Origin: a virus
Virus record (IMG/VR): IMGVR_UViG_3300018067_000095
Coordinates: 1 to 29,730 of that record
Reading direction: 5' to 3' (one strand)
Length of the DNA stretch: 29,730 nt
The first letter of the stretch is position 1. Each line of letters starts with the position of its first letter. Positions 16,912 to 25,187 of this stretch are shown piece by piece. The notes under the pieces are model-generated. The model ran no database searches and had not been told where the DNA came from. It worked only from the letters and a program-made list of their open reading frames with translations. Position numbers and translations under genes: made by a program.

Positions 16912-18684
16912 ATGACCCCCAAAGACATGGCGCGGTTGGTGGCGGAGATTCGGGACATTCTGGATCAGAAGTCCCCGCCGTATCACTCGGTGCTCAAGTG
17001 GAACCGCAACCAGCCCCGTGGCCCGAAGGGCTCTCCTACTGGGGGCCGGTGGGTAGCGGGGGTGAGTGCCGGAGGGGGCACGGCGTCTTCGACGTTCAAG
17101 CCGCCCGAATATGGCTTCGGCAGCACGGAGGATCGGCGGAGGGCACAGGCCAATCAAGCGTCCTATGCCGCCATCATGAACGCCCCCACCGGGACCGGGT
17201 TCCACAACCGTCCCCGTGGCGTGGGCATTCCCGAGCCCAAGGCGGAGCCTACCGGTGATCCCAAGATTCTGAGTGCCTTGAAAGAGGGCACGGTCACGGA
17301 CAGCCGTCCGCTGGGCGGTGGCGGAACCAATGCGTCGGTTATCGTGACGATGGACGACGGCACCGAAGCCGTCTACAAGCCGGAACGTGGTGAACGGTGG
17401 GGGGAAGGGTTCGCCAACCACGAAATCACCGATTACATCACGAACAAAGATTTTTCACTGGCCGCACGGGAAGCCTTCGCCTTCGAAGTCGATACGGCAT
17501 TGAGTCTGGGGATCGTGCCCGAGACGGTGCTACGGGAACAGGTCGATGAAACCCACATCAGCGTCGATACCTCTGGAGACGGGAGCGGCGGAGGCGGGTA
17601 CGACGAAGACTATGCGCGGGAAGAGTACGAGAAATACAAAGAAAAGATGATCGATGACGACTCGATCATGGATGAAGTCGGTCAGCGGTTCGAAGCCAAG
17701 TTTGACGAAGCCAAGAACGACCACGTCAGTGATCTGGAGAGTCGCCGCGAAGAACTGCAGGAAATCTGGGATGAACTGGTCAAGGACTACCCCGAAGATA
17801 CCACGTACGGTGCTCAGTCAGAACTGCGGAAGCATCCCGTGCTCCCGATGGGATCGGTGGAAGGGTTTGAGCGGCGAGAGAAGAAACTTCTCGATGAAGT
17901 GAATCCGATTGCTCTGCTCGATGAAGCCAAGGTGGATGTCTCCGCCACGATGAGTGACGAGGAAGAAGATCGTGTCCGAGCGGCGATGAGGGGGTATCTG
18001 GACGAAGGGTACCGGCGTCTGGGCGAAGTCGATGAGCATGAGGCGAAAGAACACCTCGACCGGGATGACTGGTATCAGGAGCACGAAAACACGGAGGCCG
18101 AGATTCGGGACAGCGTTTACGGTGACAAAGTGCAGAGCTTTACCGCATGGCGCAAGAGTCAGGGCTATCGTAGCGATGGCAGCTACGGCGGAGGCGGCGG
18201 GGGGGATCAGAACCCCGATGCTCCTCACCCGAATGGCGGATCGTTTCAGAATTTCCGGAGCAATGCGGAAGGTTGGGGCAACATGAGTGCTGAAGACGGA
18301 GCCAAACTGGCGGTGCTCGACTACGTCATTGGCACGATGGATCGACACGGGGCCAATCTCATGTTCGAAAACGACCGGCCCGTGGCGATTGACAACGGCT
18401 ACAGCATGCCCGGTGGCATGGACACCGAGGACGATTTCCAGTTCCGGTCAGAGGGCGTCAACGAGTGGTACCGCAGCAGCAAGAGCCGGAACGTGCCATC
18501 GGAGCTACGTGCTCAACTCCATGAGGCTATGGAGCAGACCGATTGGGATGCGCTGGTGGCCCGTCATCCGGGGATGAGTGCGGAGGAGAAAGAAGCGTTT
18601 CTCGGTCGGGTGAACAACCTGACGATTGCCCTGCAGACCGAAGAGGGCTTGCGGGAATTGTGGCGTAAACAGCGGCGAATGTAG
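16912..18684 (+). CDS. PI3/4-kinase-like protein kinase with linker and long insertion
   Basis: This 590-aa protein carries the linker KWNRNQPRGPKGSPTGGRW at residues 29-47. The N-lobe has a glycine-rich loop LGGGGTNAS (from residue 134) and VYKPERGER with Lys156 as the likely ATP-binding lysine. The catalytic loop is GTMDRHGANLM (Asp477, Asn482) and the metal-binding segment AIDNGYSMP has Asp494. The DRHxxN plus D-N/F-G order is that of the PI3/4-kinase and HipA-like fold. Between the lobes lies an insertion of roughly 200 residues, charged and partly coiled-coil (DEDYAREEYEKYKEK), ending in a glycine-rich stretch. It probably phosphorylates a protein or small molecule of the host; an AMPylating or pseudokinase role cannot be excluded. 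Confidence 0.75.
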   Translation: MTPKDMARLVAEIRDILDQKSPPYHSVLKWNRNQPRGPKGSPTGGRWVAGVSAGGGTASSTFKPPEYGFGSTEDRRRAQANQASYAAIMNAPTGTGFHNRPRGVGIPEPKAEPTGDPKILSALKEGTVTDSRPLGGGGTNASVIVTMDDGTEAVYKPERGERWGEGFANHEITDYITNKDFSLAAREAFAFEVDTALSLGIVPETVLREQVDETHISVDTSGDGSGGGGYDEDYAREEYEKYKEKMIDDDSIMDEVGQRFEAKFDEAKNDHVSDLESRREELQEIWDELVKDYPEDTTYGAQSELRKHPVLPMGSVEGFERREKKLLDEVNPIALLDEAKVDVSATMSDEEEDRVRAAMRGYLDEGYRRLGEVDEHEAKEHLDRDDWYQEHENTEAEIRDSVYGDKVQSFTAWRKSQGYRSDGSYGGGGGGDQNPDAPHPNGGSFQNFRSNAEGWGNMSAEDGAKLAVLDYVIGTMDRHGANLMFENDRPVAIDNGYSMPGGMDTEDDFQFRSEGVNEWYRSSKSRNVPSELRAQLHEAMEQTDWDALVARHPGMSAEEKEAFLGRVNNLTIALQTEEGLRELWRKQRRM

Positions 18685-18687
18685 GGT

Positions 18688-18720
18688 ATTTGACAAATTG
18701 TCCTCACATAGTGATACACT
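18688..18720 (+). promoter_or_regulatory. sigma70-like promoter P3
   Basis: TTGACA at 18690-18695 and TACACT at 18715-18720 are 19 bases apart. The -35 lies in the shared ATTTGACAAA string and the -10 in TACACTGGT, as in P2. It lies in the middle of the island and starts the second half. Confidence 0.65.
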
Positions 18721-18737
18721 GGTGGCTGGAGGATTCC

Positions 18738-18953
18738 ATGCACGTTGAGTTGTGGTCGAATACCGGGGGGAAAAGTCGGGTGATTGCCATCATCCGGGCG
18801 GATGGCGTCGAAGAAAAGGAACCGGTGCCACCGCGCATCCGGGCAGACGTCGAGAAAGCGCGAGCGCGAGAGTCAGGGGACGAGGCGTTTCTGAAGTCGT
18901 TACCGGTGGAGTTTTCAGGCACCTACTACCGGGCGACTCTCATCAAGGACTGA
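18738..18953 (+). CDS. small hypothetical protein
   Basis: This 71-aa protein begins at an ATG with GGAGG six bases upstream and P3 just before it. A longer frame from 18690 overlaps the promoter and is rejected. It begins MHVELWSNTGGKSRVIAII and ends in GTYYRATLIKD, a beta-rich pattern. I do not recognise it. It may be an immunity or chaperone partner for the ADP-ribosyltransferase that follows, by position only. Confidence 0.6.
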   Translation: MHVELWSNTGGKSRVIAIIRADGVEEKEPVPPRIRADVEKARARESGDEAFLKSLPVEFSGTYYRATLIKD

Positions 18954-18957
18954 CCTG

Positions 18958-19845
18958 TTGCAATCAGTTGCACCGTCGTTCGTGCGGGTGTTGAAGTACT
19001 CGCCCACGCAGGCCCGAGCCCCCAGAGGCTCGTCTGAGGGCGGACAGTTCACAGGTGATCCCACGCACGCACGGCGAGCGGATGTCGAACAGATGGAGGG
19101 CGCACTGGCCGACAGTGCCGCCACCATAGCCCCCGGCATCACGCCCCGGTCCATGGGGCAACGAGCCGCCGTCAAAGATCATATCCAGCGAGAGTTGACG
19201 AAGTCCTTGTACGCGGACCCGGCGTTTACGGGTATGTCACTGGAGGCGGTGTCCAACTGGGTCAAGGGCAAAATTGATCTGTGGGCGGACACGTCCGGGG
19301 ACAGCGACATCGACGCAGGCGTCATGCAGTTGGCGGTCCAAGCTGAATTTGGGCTGACGGATGCGGCCACGGACCACATTACCAGTGCCATCAAGCAAAT
19401 GCACGGCACGGGGATCAGGTTACCGGAGCGAGAAGGCGCACGGCTCCGGGCCTTTGTGCGAGCCGAGTACGACGCCACGCAGGCGTGGTTCAAGGAACGG
19501 GGCATCACCCACGTCACGGTCATCCGGGGCATGGACGATGATGAAGACAACAAGCTGTTAGGCTATGGCTACGAGACGGTGACGATGCAACCGGCATCCT
19601 CATGGACATCGGACGTGGGGACCGCTTTTGCGTTTACGACGGACAAGGCCAACCCCAAGATCCTCACGACGCGAGTCCCGGTGTCTCAGGTGCTGAGCAC
19701 CTGTGTGACCGGTCGTGGGTGTCTGACGGAGCGGGAAGTGGTGCTGCTGGGTAAGCCCCAGCGTGCCCGAGTGTTTGGCGTGAGCGGGGATACGTTCTAT
19801 GTCGATGGACCGGAAGTGAAAAAGGTTCTGAGGACGCTGGAATGA
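18958..19845 (+). CDS. R-S-E type ADP-ribosyltransferase with linker
   Basis: This 295-aa protein uses a TTG start with AAGGA upstream. The first codons (MQSVAP) are encoded by a copy of the 14-bp repeat. The linker KYSPTQARAPRGSSEGGQF is at residues 13-31. The catalytic pattern is complete: TVIRGM with Arg190, the SWTS strand at 215-218, and CLTEREVVLLG with the ExE pair Glu258 and Glu260. This matches arginine-specific ADP-ribosyltransferase toxins and is paralogous to module 3 of the giant protein. It would modify arginine residues of host proteins using NAD+, for example to redirect host transcription as T4 Alt does. That comparison is by analogy only. Confidence 0.82.
   Translation: MQSVAPSFVRVLKYSPTQARAPRGSSEGGQFTGDPTHARRADVEQMEGALADSAATIAPGITPRSMGQRAAVKDHIQRELTKSLYADPAFTGMSLEAVSNWVKGKIDLWADTSGDSDIDAGVMQLAVQAEFGLTDAATDHITSAIKQMHGTGIRLPEREGARLRAFVRAEYDATQAWFKERGITHVTVIRGMDDDEDNKLLGYGYETVTMQPASSWTSDVGTAFAFTTDKANPKILTTRVPVSQVLSTCVTGRGCLTEREVVLLGKPQRARVFGVSGDTFYVDGPEVKKVLRTLE
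18959..18972 (+). repeat. 14-bp quasi-palindrome copy 6
   Basis: TGCAATCAGTTGCA, main form, covering the TTG start region of the ADP-ribosyltransferase and 21 bases before its linker codons. A site here could also affect translation or transcription of that gene. Confidence 0.7.
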
Positions 19846-20519
19846 ACATCGACGCCAACCTCACGAACGCCGACTGGCCGAAGCGAACCCCGGACAAGTT
19901 TGCGGATTTGGTCCAGAAGTATGATCCCGATCAGGCGCGGGACAAGGCAGGCCGCTTCACCAAGGAACAGATGGCGTTCCTTGAGGCCCACGGAGTGCAG
20001 CGACGGGGGACGCCCGCCGCCGAGATGAAAGCCCTGCCTCCACCCAAGACGATGGCGGAGGCTGAAGACCGTATTCGGCACGAACCGAACGAGCATGCCT
20101 TCCTGTTCAAGGACGGGCAAGCGGTTAGGGTACTGGGCAGTGACGATAGTCACCATATCTATCTGGAAGGTATGACCGATGCGGATTTGAAGGATGCGGT
20201 CCTGACCCACAACCATCCTTCGGGCTTTGGTTTGAGCAACAAGGACGGGGTGTCCGCCGCCGCCCGTAATATGCTGGAGATGCGAGCCGTAACGGCCACC
20301 GGCACGCACGTTATCCGGCGCACGGGCACCGACTGGCCGTCTCACTTCGCGGAAGCCATCTCCGATCAGCACGGGGAGTTGATGACCGAACTGGGCATGC
20401 GCCTGCATGACCACGACATCACCGTGGAGGAGGCCAACACCCTGCATCACACCATGATGTACCGGCGGCTCCAGCAGCGGGTGGGTGGCTTCGTCTATTC
20501 CTTTGAACCCAAAGCATGA
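19842..20519 (+). CDS. JAMM/RadC-like metalloprotease with linker
   Basis: This 225-aa protein starts at an ATGA overlap. The linker KYDPDQARDKAGRFTKEQ begins at residue 26. A JAMM (MPN+) zinc site is visible: THNHPSGFGLSNKD supplies His123, His125, Ser132 and Asp135, and Glu84 in NEHAFLF is the likely general base. This is the arrangement of RadC-like and JAB deubiquitinase-like isopeptidases. The HPSG form is close to RadC. In a capsid-delivered set it could remove ubiquitin-like or other isopeptide conjugates, as used in bacterial antiphage conjugation systems. A role in head maturation is an alternative. Confidence 0.8.
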   Translation: MNIDANLTNADWPKRTPDKFADLVQKYDPDQARDKAGRFTKEQMAFLEAHGVQRRGTPAAEMKALPPPKTMAEAEDRIRHEPNEHAFLFKDGQAVRVLGSDDSHHIYLEGMTDADLKDAVLTHNHPSGFGLSNKDGVSAAARNMLEMRAVTATGTHVIRRTGTDWPSHFAEAISDQHGELMTELGMRLHDHDITVEEANTLHHTMMYRRLQQRVGGFVYSFEPKA

Positions 20520-23500
20520 CCCCTGAACTGCTCATTGACGACAGCGAATTCCTGACACCGGTCTACGTGTCGGTGCGGAAGTTCGAAGAGGTTCGCAAGT
20601 TTCAAGAAGCCCAGCATCGACGGGACCGCCGGGGCCGCTTCACCGAGACAGCCTCCGTCACGGTCGGGGACCGTCAGGTGGAGGTGGTCAAGCCCGAGCG
20701 AGCCATCCGCGACGGGGACAAGCGCGTGCCGCTGGATGTGATTGGGTTCGATGAGGAATTCCAGCGGGAGGAAGGCTTCTACATCGACGTGGGCGGGAGG
20801 GGTGGAATCGGCGTCCGCTATGAACGCTTCGGGCAGTTCCTAGCAGAGAACGACTCCATCGAAGCCGCTGAAGTGTACGTCCACGAAGACGGGAAGGTCG
20901 GCTTCATCAACGGACGGCACCGCTATGCGTGGCTCCGTGATCAGGGCATCACGTCGATCCCCGTGGCGATGTCCCCGGAGTCCGTGGCCCATGCCAAGAA
21001 ACATGGCTACCTGTCAGCCGTCAAGAAGGCATGGGACGAAAGCCAGCATCCCCGTGATACGGAGGGGAAGTTCACGGGGAGTGGGATTCTCCCCAACCTT
21101 CGGGTTAACGAGGGAGAAGATACACTCACCTCTGATGTGGGACACATTACGTTGCGGCGTACCAAAAGCGGCAAGGGGTTCATGACGGTGGGTCATGTCC
21201 AAGTGTGGGACCAATACCGTCGTCAGGGGTGGGGAGCCCGTCTGTATGCTGAAGCCGCCGCGTATGCGGCGTCCCATGGGTATGAGGGGATTGCTCAGAG
21301 TCAGGTTGTTTCTGACGATGCCGCAGCCCTGTGGCAACGCATGGCGGAGATGCGCGGGTTCCGTGTCGAAGAACGTCCGCTTCGTGGCGGCGGCGGAAGA
21401 ACCACTCATGTTCTCTTTCCTCCGAAGGTTAGAAAGTGGGACGAGAGCCAACATCCACGGGATGCCGAAGGCCAGTTCACGACCTTCTACCACGGCACGC
21501 TGCAGGAACAGGTCGATTCGATCAAAGCCCACGGACTGCAGACCAATCGGTCAGGGTTAGCATGGCCGGGACTGAGCCAACCGGGGACCATCTATCTGGG
21601 TAAAACCCAAGAAGCGGCCATGCAGTGGGCGGAGTCCACGACGCTCCGGCTGGAGTGGAAGTTTGATAACCCCACAGCCGTCGTCTTGGAAGTGCGTATC
21701 CCAGACGAAGTGCTGGAGAAGTCCCAGCGCACGGCTGAACCAGAAGGCAATCTGCGAGTCTTCCAAGACATTCCCCCCGAGTGGATTGTGGGGGTGACGG
21801 TTGGGCGGAGCCATGATCAAATCCTTGGCGTGACGAGAGCCCGGATGCGGCGGGAGGAAGCCACACACATTGTTCCTCCCTTCGTGACCAAAGCGGAGAC
21901 GTTTTATATCGGGCTGGTGGTGGAAGGGGGCGTGCAATCAGTTGCCAAACAGGAGCACGCCTACGGCAACACCCAGATCCAGATTACGCCCACCAGTTCT
22001 GCCGCCATCTGGTTGAACATGGGGCGAGACGCTATCCGTGATGACCATCTGCAGGGCACGGGTAAGGACGTAGACCCGAACCACATCACTGTCCGGTATG
22101 GCCTGCTGAATGACGATCTGGATAGCCTGCGAATCTTCATAGCCAATCAGGCCCCCTTCACGGCGTACGTAGGGGAGATAGAACTGTTCCCCGCCAGCGA
22201 GCACAGTGAGTGGGCGGTGCCTGTCGTGGCCCGTATCGTGGCCCCAGAGCTACACGCCATCGAAGCTGAGATTGGCAAGCATGCAGACTTCAAGGAGAAG
22301 AGCTTCCCGGTTTACAAACCGCACTGCACACTGGCGTACTGTAAACCGGAGGAAGCCGAGCAGTACCAGAAGCTGTTCGTCCCCGGCGCGGACCATGGCT
22401 TCTTTGTCGTGCAGGGCATCACCATCAGTCATCAATCCGGCGTCTTGGAAACGATTCCTTTCGGCTTGGTCCAGAAGTGGAATCCCAGCCAGCCACGAGA
22501 TGCCCATGGACGATTTACTGATCTGGGGTTGCATGGCGACGTGGTTACTGTGCTGCATGGCACGACTCGCCAGAATGCGGAAGCGATCCTTGCGGGCGGA
22601 TTCAAAGCGGGCGATCCCGCTCGCGTTGCGGCACAGGTTGAACACGAATACGGACTACCGTCGAACAGTATCCTGAAGCATGTGGCGTTTGAATTCGCCA
22701 GAGGCCGGAAGGATCTGGGCAACGTCCACTTCACCACGGATGAATCGGTCGCAGACCAGTACTCGGTTCCCGAAGTGCTGCAGGATGCGCTGACGTCCGC
22801 GCATATGCTGCTCTACCCCACACCAGAGGACGTGCCGTTCACCAAGGAGATGCACGCCGCACGCAAAGCATGGATTGACCGGGAGGCCAGACGGTTGACC
22901 GAGCCTGCCTTGTTGGCGGTGACGGTGCCCTTTGAGACGGTGGGACGCCATGGCTTCGGCAAGCAGTTCACGCTGGAGGAATTCAAGGCTCTGTTGAAGC
23001 GGTTCCCCAAGTCCGAAGAAGACATCTTCAACAACATCACCATCCCGATTGAGGCTCTGCACGGCGCACGTATTGAGCGACGAAAGTGGGATGCAAGTCA
23101 GCATCCCCGTGCCCCCAAGGGCTCATCTCGTGGCGGCGAGTTTACGGACACCTTGCATGGGCCGAAGGATGCGCTGGACTCTCTGTTGAACGGGGAGAAG
23201 GACGTCAGCATCGACCGGAATGATGTGCGACGGTTCTTGGAACTAGCGGACGAGCACCCTCAGGTGTTTGATGAGACTGGGAAAGAAATTATTCCCGATC
23301 TGACCGATCTGCAAGTCGAGGGGATGGAAATCTTCGGCGGCAACGGGTTGGGCATCGAGCGGGATGACATGCCGCAGATCCCCCCAGAGCATCGGCAGCG
23401 GTTTCTGGAGTATGCGGAACGGCAGGGGGTCACGATTGTGGCGGAGACGGTGGACCCCCTGACGCTCAAGCCCACCCAGAACGCTATTTCAGCCCGTCGT

Positions 23501-24958
23501 GTGGCGGAAAAGCTCCGCAAGTACGAGAAAGGGGACCGGAAGTTCCCCAACGTGTTGGTGTCCAGTCAGAACCGGATTCTCGATGGCCACCACCATTGGG
23601 GCATGATGGCGGCATTCGCGTTGGATATTCCAGACGCGAAGATGCCCATCTTCCGCATGCACGTCAGCACCAAGGAAGCCCTGTCCTTGATGCACGCCTA
23701 CATGAAGATCCATGGACTCAAACGGGCCACGTTGTCCGGAGCCAAGCTGGCGTTGGACCCTGCCAGTGGACGATATGTCACACCGTTCGTGTCCTTCGAC
23801 AAGCAGGGGGATGAGCAACTGCGAATGATCGCCAGCTTGAATTCCAGCCGTCTGGCCACATGGGGCTTCACGGCGGAGGCCGAAGTGCTGGGCATGGCCC
23901 GCTACCGGCTGACGGCGGTGCTCGATGGACGCACCAGCAAGTTCTGTCGTCTGATGGACGGCAAGGTGTTCGAAGTCTCCGATGCCCGGAGAAAGGTCAT
24001 CGAAGCGTTGAATGTCCAAGACCCCGAAGACCTGAAGGTGGTGCAGCCATGGCCCAAGCAGACCAAAGCCGCCATGGCCATGTATGCCGAGATGAGTACG
24101 GAGGCGTTCGTGGAACGGGGCCTGCACATTCCCCCCTACCATCCACACTGTCGCACGCTGCTCCGTCATGTGCCATCGAGCATCGGAGCCCCGATGGAGA
24201 TAACACCCACGGTGCCCGAAGGCGCACAGGTCTTCCAACAGGTGACGCAAGCGGACCTGAAGGAACTGGGGATCGATGCCACGCCTGAGCAAGTCGCGGA
24301 GTGGAATGAACACATTGGCATGACCCCGGTGGAGTTGCTGTCCAAGTTCTCTGGACTGCCACCCCGTGAGGTGATGACCAAGCCGCTGGGCGTGGGAGCC
24401 CAGCCCATCTCCTTCGATGAGGCCGGGAACATCGGGGTCACCGTCCGGGGCGAGTCCCCGAAGGGTGTCGAATTCAAGCTGGGTGCCCTGCTCGATCCCT
24501 TTACGGGGATCTACTACCTGACACAGGCGGACCTGTTGAAGGGCACGCCCAGTGCGGAACTGGCGTTCTTGAAGCAGATGTTCTCAGCGTTCATCGAGAT
24601 GGGGCAGAAGTCCTCCGCCACGTCGCTGGCACTGGGGGTGGCCGGGAATGCCCCGTACTACGCCAAGATGGGATTCCTGCCGGATGAACTGGAGTGGGAC
24701 AGCCTGCGGACCTATGCGCTGGAAGGGGATACGATGATCCCCACGGTGCTGGCGTCACTGGACCCCGAGGATGCCCTGCTGGTCAGGCACCTCCTGCAGG
24801 ACAAGTCCGTAGGTGCGATGCAGGCGCTGGTGGAGCTACCATTAAGCTATCAGGGCAAGACCATCGGGGAATGGCTCTTCGGAGAGGCCAGCGGGACATG
24901 GGCACTGGACCTGACCGATGACGTGATGGTGCAGCAAGCCTTGGCGTATTTGTCATGA
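20516..24958 (+). CDS. giant modular MuF-type protein with ParB-like, GNAT, ADP-ribosyltransferase and 2H phosphoesterase domains
   Basis: This 1480-aa protein starts at an ATGA overlap. Linkers begin at residues 28, 172, 307, 654 and 857. In order: a ParB/Srx-like domain (NGRHRYAWL, His135); a GNAT acetyltransferase (YRRQGWGARLY from about 234); an ADP-ribosyltransferase-like domain (FYHGT, His326; TIYLGKTQEAA); a 2H phosphoesterase (HIT at 523-525, HCT at 603-605); a second ADP-ribosyltransferase-like domain (LHGTT, His681; VHFTTDE); a ParB-like domain (ILDGHHHWG, from Asp1023); a MuF/SPP1 gp7-like head domain (LDGRTSKFCRLMDGKVF, Cys1144, and PPYHPHCRTLL, His1209, Cys1212); and a C-terminal region ending near YYAKMGFLP that looks like another GNAT. 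The MuF domain ties the whole chain to the phage head. Domain order is unusual, since MuF is normally N-terminal. Confidence 0.82.
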   Translation: MTPELLIDDSEFLTPVYVSVRKFEEVRKFQEAQHRRDRRGRFTETASVTVGDRQVEVVKPERAIRDGDKRVPLDVIGFDEEFQREEGFYIDVGGRGGIGVRYERFGQFLAENDSIEAAEVYVHEDGKVGFINGRHRYAWLRDQGITSIPVAMSPESVAHAKKHGYLSAVKKAWDESQHPRDTEGKFTGSGILPNLRVNEGEDTLTSDVGHITLRRTKSGKGFMTVGHVQVWDQYRRQGWGARLYAEAAAYAASHGYEGIAQSQVVSDDAAALWQRMAEMRGFRVEERPLRGGGGRTTHVLFPPKVRKWDESQHPRDAEGQFTTFYHGTLQEQVDSIKAHGLQTNRSGLAWPGLSQPGTIYLGKTQEAAMQWAESTTLRLEWKFDNPTAVVLEVRIPDEVLEKSQRTAEPEGNLRVFQDIPPEWIVGVTVGRSHDQILGVTRARMRREEATHIVPPFVTKAETFYIGLVVEGGVQSVAKQEHAYGNTQIQITPTSSAAIWLNMGRDAIRDDHLQGTGKDVDPNHITVRYGLLNDDLDSLRIFIANQAPFTAYVGEIELFPASEHSEWAVPVVARIVAPELHAIEAEIGKHADFKEKSFPVYKPHCTLAYCKPEEAEQYQKLFVPGADHGFFVVQGITISHQSGVLETIPFGLVQKWNPSQPRDAHGRFTDLGLHGDVVTVLHGTTRQNAEAILAGGFKAGDPARVAAQVEHEYGLPSNSILKHVAFEFARGRKDLGNVHFTTDESVADQYSVPEVLQDALTSAHMLLYPTPEDVPFTKEMHAARKAWIDREARRLTEPALLAVTVPFETVGRHGFGKQFTLEEFKALLKRFPKSEEDIFNNITIPIEALHGARIERRKWDASQHPRAPKGSSRGGEFTDTLHGPKDALDSLLNGEKDVSIDRNDVRRFLELADEHPQVFDETGKEIIPDLTDLQVEGMEIFGGNGLGIERDDMPQIPPEHRQRFLEYAERQGVTIVAETVDPLTLKPTQNAISARRVAEKLRKYEKGDRKFPNVLVSSQNRILDGHHHWGMMAAFALDIPDAKMPIFRMHVSTKEALSLMHAYMKIHGLKRATLSGAKLALDPASGRYVTPFVSFDKQGDEQLRMIASLNSSRLATWGFTAEAEVLGMARYRLTAVLDGRTSKFCRLMDGKVFEVSDARRKVIEALNVQDPEDLKVVQPWPKQTKAAMAMYAEMSTEAFVERGLHIPPYHPHCRTLLRHVPSSIGAPMEITPTVPEGAQVFQQVTQADLKELGIDATPEQVAEWNEHIGMTPVELLSKFSGLPPREVMTKPLGVGAQPISFDEAGNIGVTVRGESPKGVEFKLGALLDPFTGIYYLTQADLLKGTPSAELAFLKQMFSAFIEMGQKSSATSLALGVAGNAPYYAKMGFLPDELEWDSLRTYALEGDTMIPTVLASLDPEDALLVRHLLQDKSVGAMQALVELPLSYQGKTIGEWLFGEASGTWALDLTDDVMVQQALAYLS
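21933..21946 (+). repeat. 14-bp quasi-palindrome copy 7
   Basis: TGCAATCAGTTGCC, one mismatch, encoding QSVA. It lies exactly between the first ADP-ribosyltransferase-like domain and the 2H phosphoesterase of the giant protein, a boundary that has no HPRD linker. Confidence 0.65.
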
Positions 24959-25134
24959 AGATTATCCCCAAGCCGTTGACGATCAAGCCTCGTCCGAACA
25001 CTCCGGCGATGGTCGCTGTGGTGTCGGCATCGACAGCCCCCCGGTCCCAACAGGTGGGGAAGGCGTATCAGCAGCTAGTCACGTCACAAGACGTGCATCC
25101 TGACCGCGCCAAGCGACTATTAGGATTGCCCTAG
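24955..25134 (+). CDS. 59-aa basic protein
   Basis: This small gene starts at an ATGA overlap with the giant MuF gene and ends before a short intergenic region. It starts MKIIPKPLTIKPRPNTP, then a helical segment with SQQVGKAYQQLV and a basic end (DRAKRLLGLP). It has no recognisable domain. Translational coupling is the main support. Confidence 0.55.
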   Translation: MKIIPKPLTIKPRPNTPAMVAVVSASTAPRSQQVGKAYQQLVTSQDVHPDRAKRLLGLP

Positions 25135-25141
25135 AAAATAG

Positions 25142-25171
25142 TTGTTGCTTTCTCGACGGCTCCTGTAAAAT
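25142..25171 (+). promoter_or_regulatory. possible promoter P4
   Basis: TTGTTG at 25142-25147 and TAAAAT at 25166-25171 are 18 bases apart in the only gap of this region. The predicted start point lies near 25178, so the 14-bp repeat at 25188-25201 would be an operator-like site inside the leader. Confidence 0.45.
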
Positions 25172-25187
25172 ACACGCCGGGTCTTCG

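Noticed and set aside
24481-24700. Confident call of a second GNAT acetyltransferase at the C-terminus of the giant MuF protein
   Set aside because: Only the YYAKMGFLP ending is convincing; the acetyl-CoA-binding RxxGxG/A motif is not clear, so it is mentioned only as a possibility.
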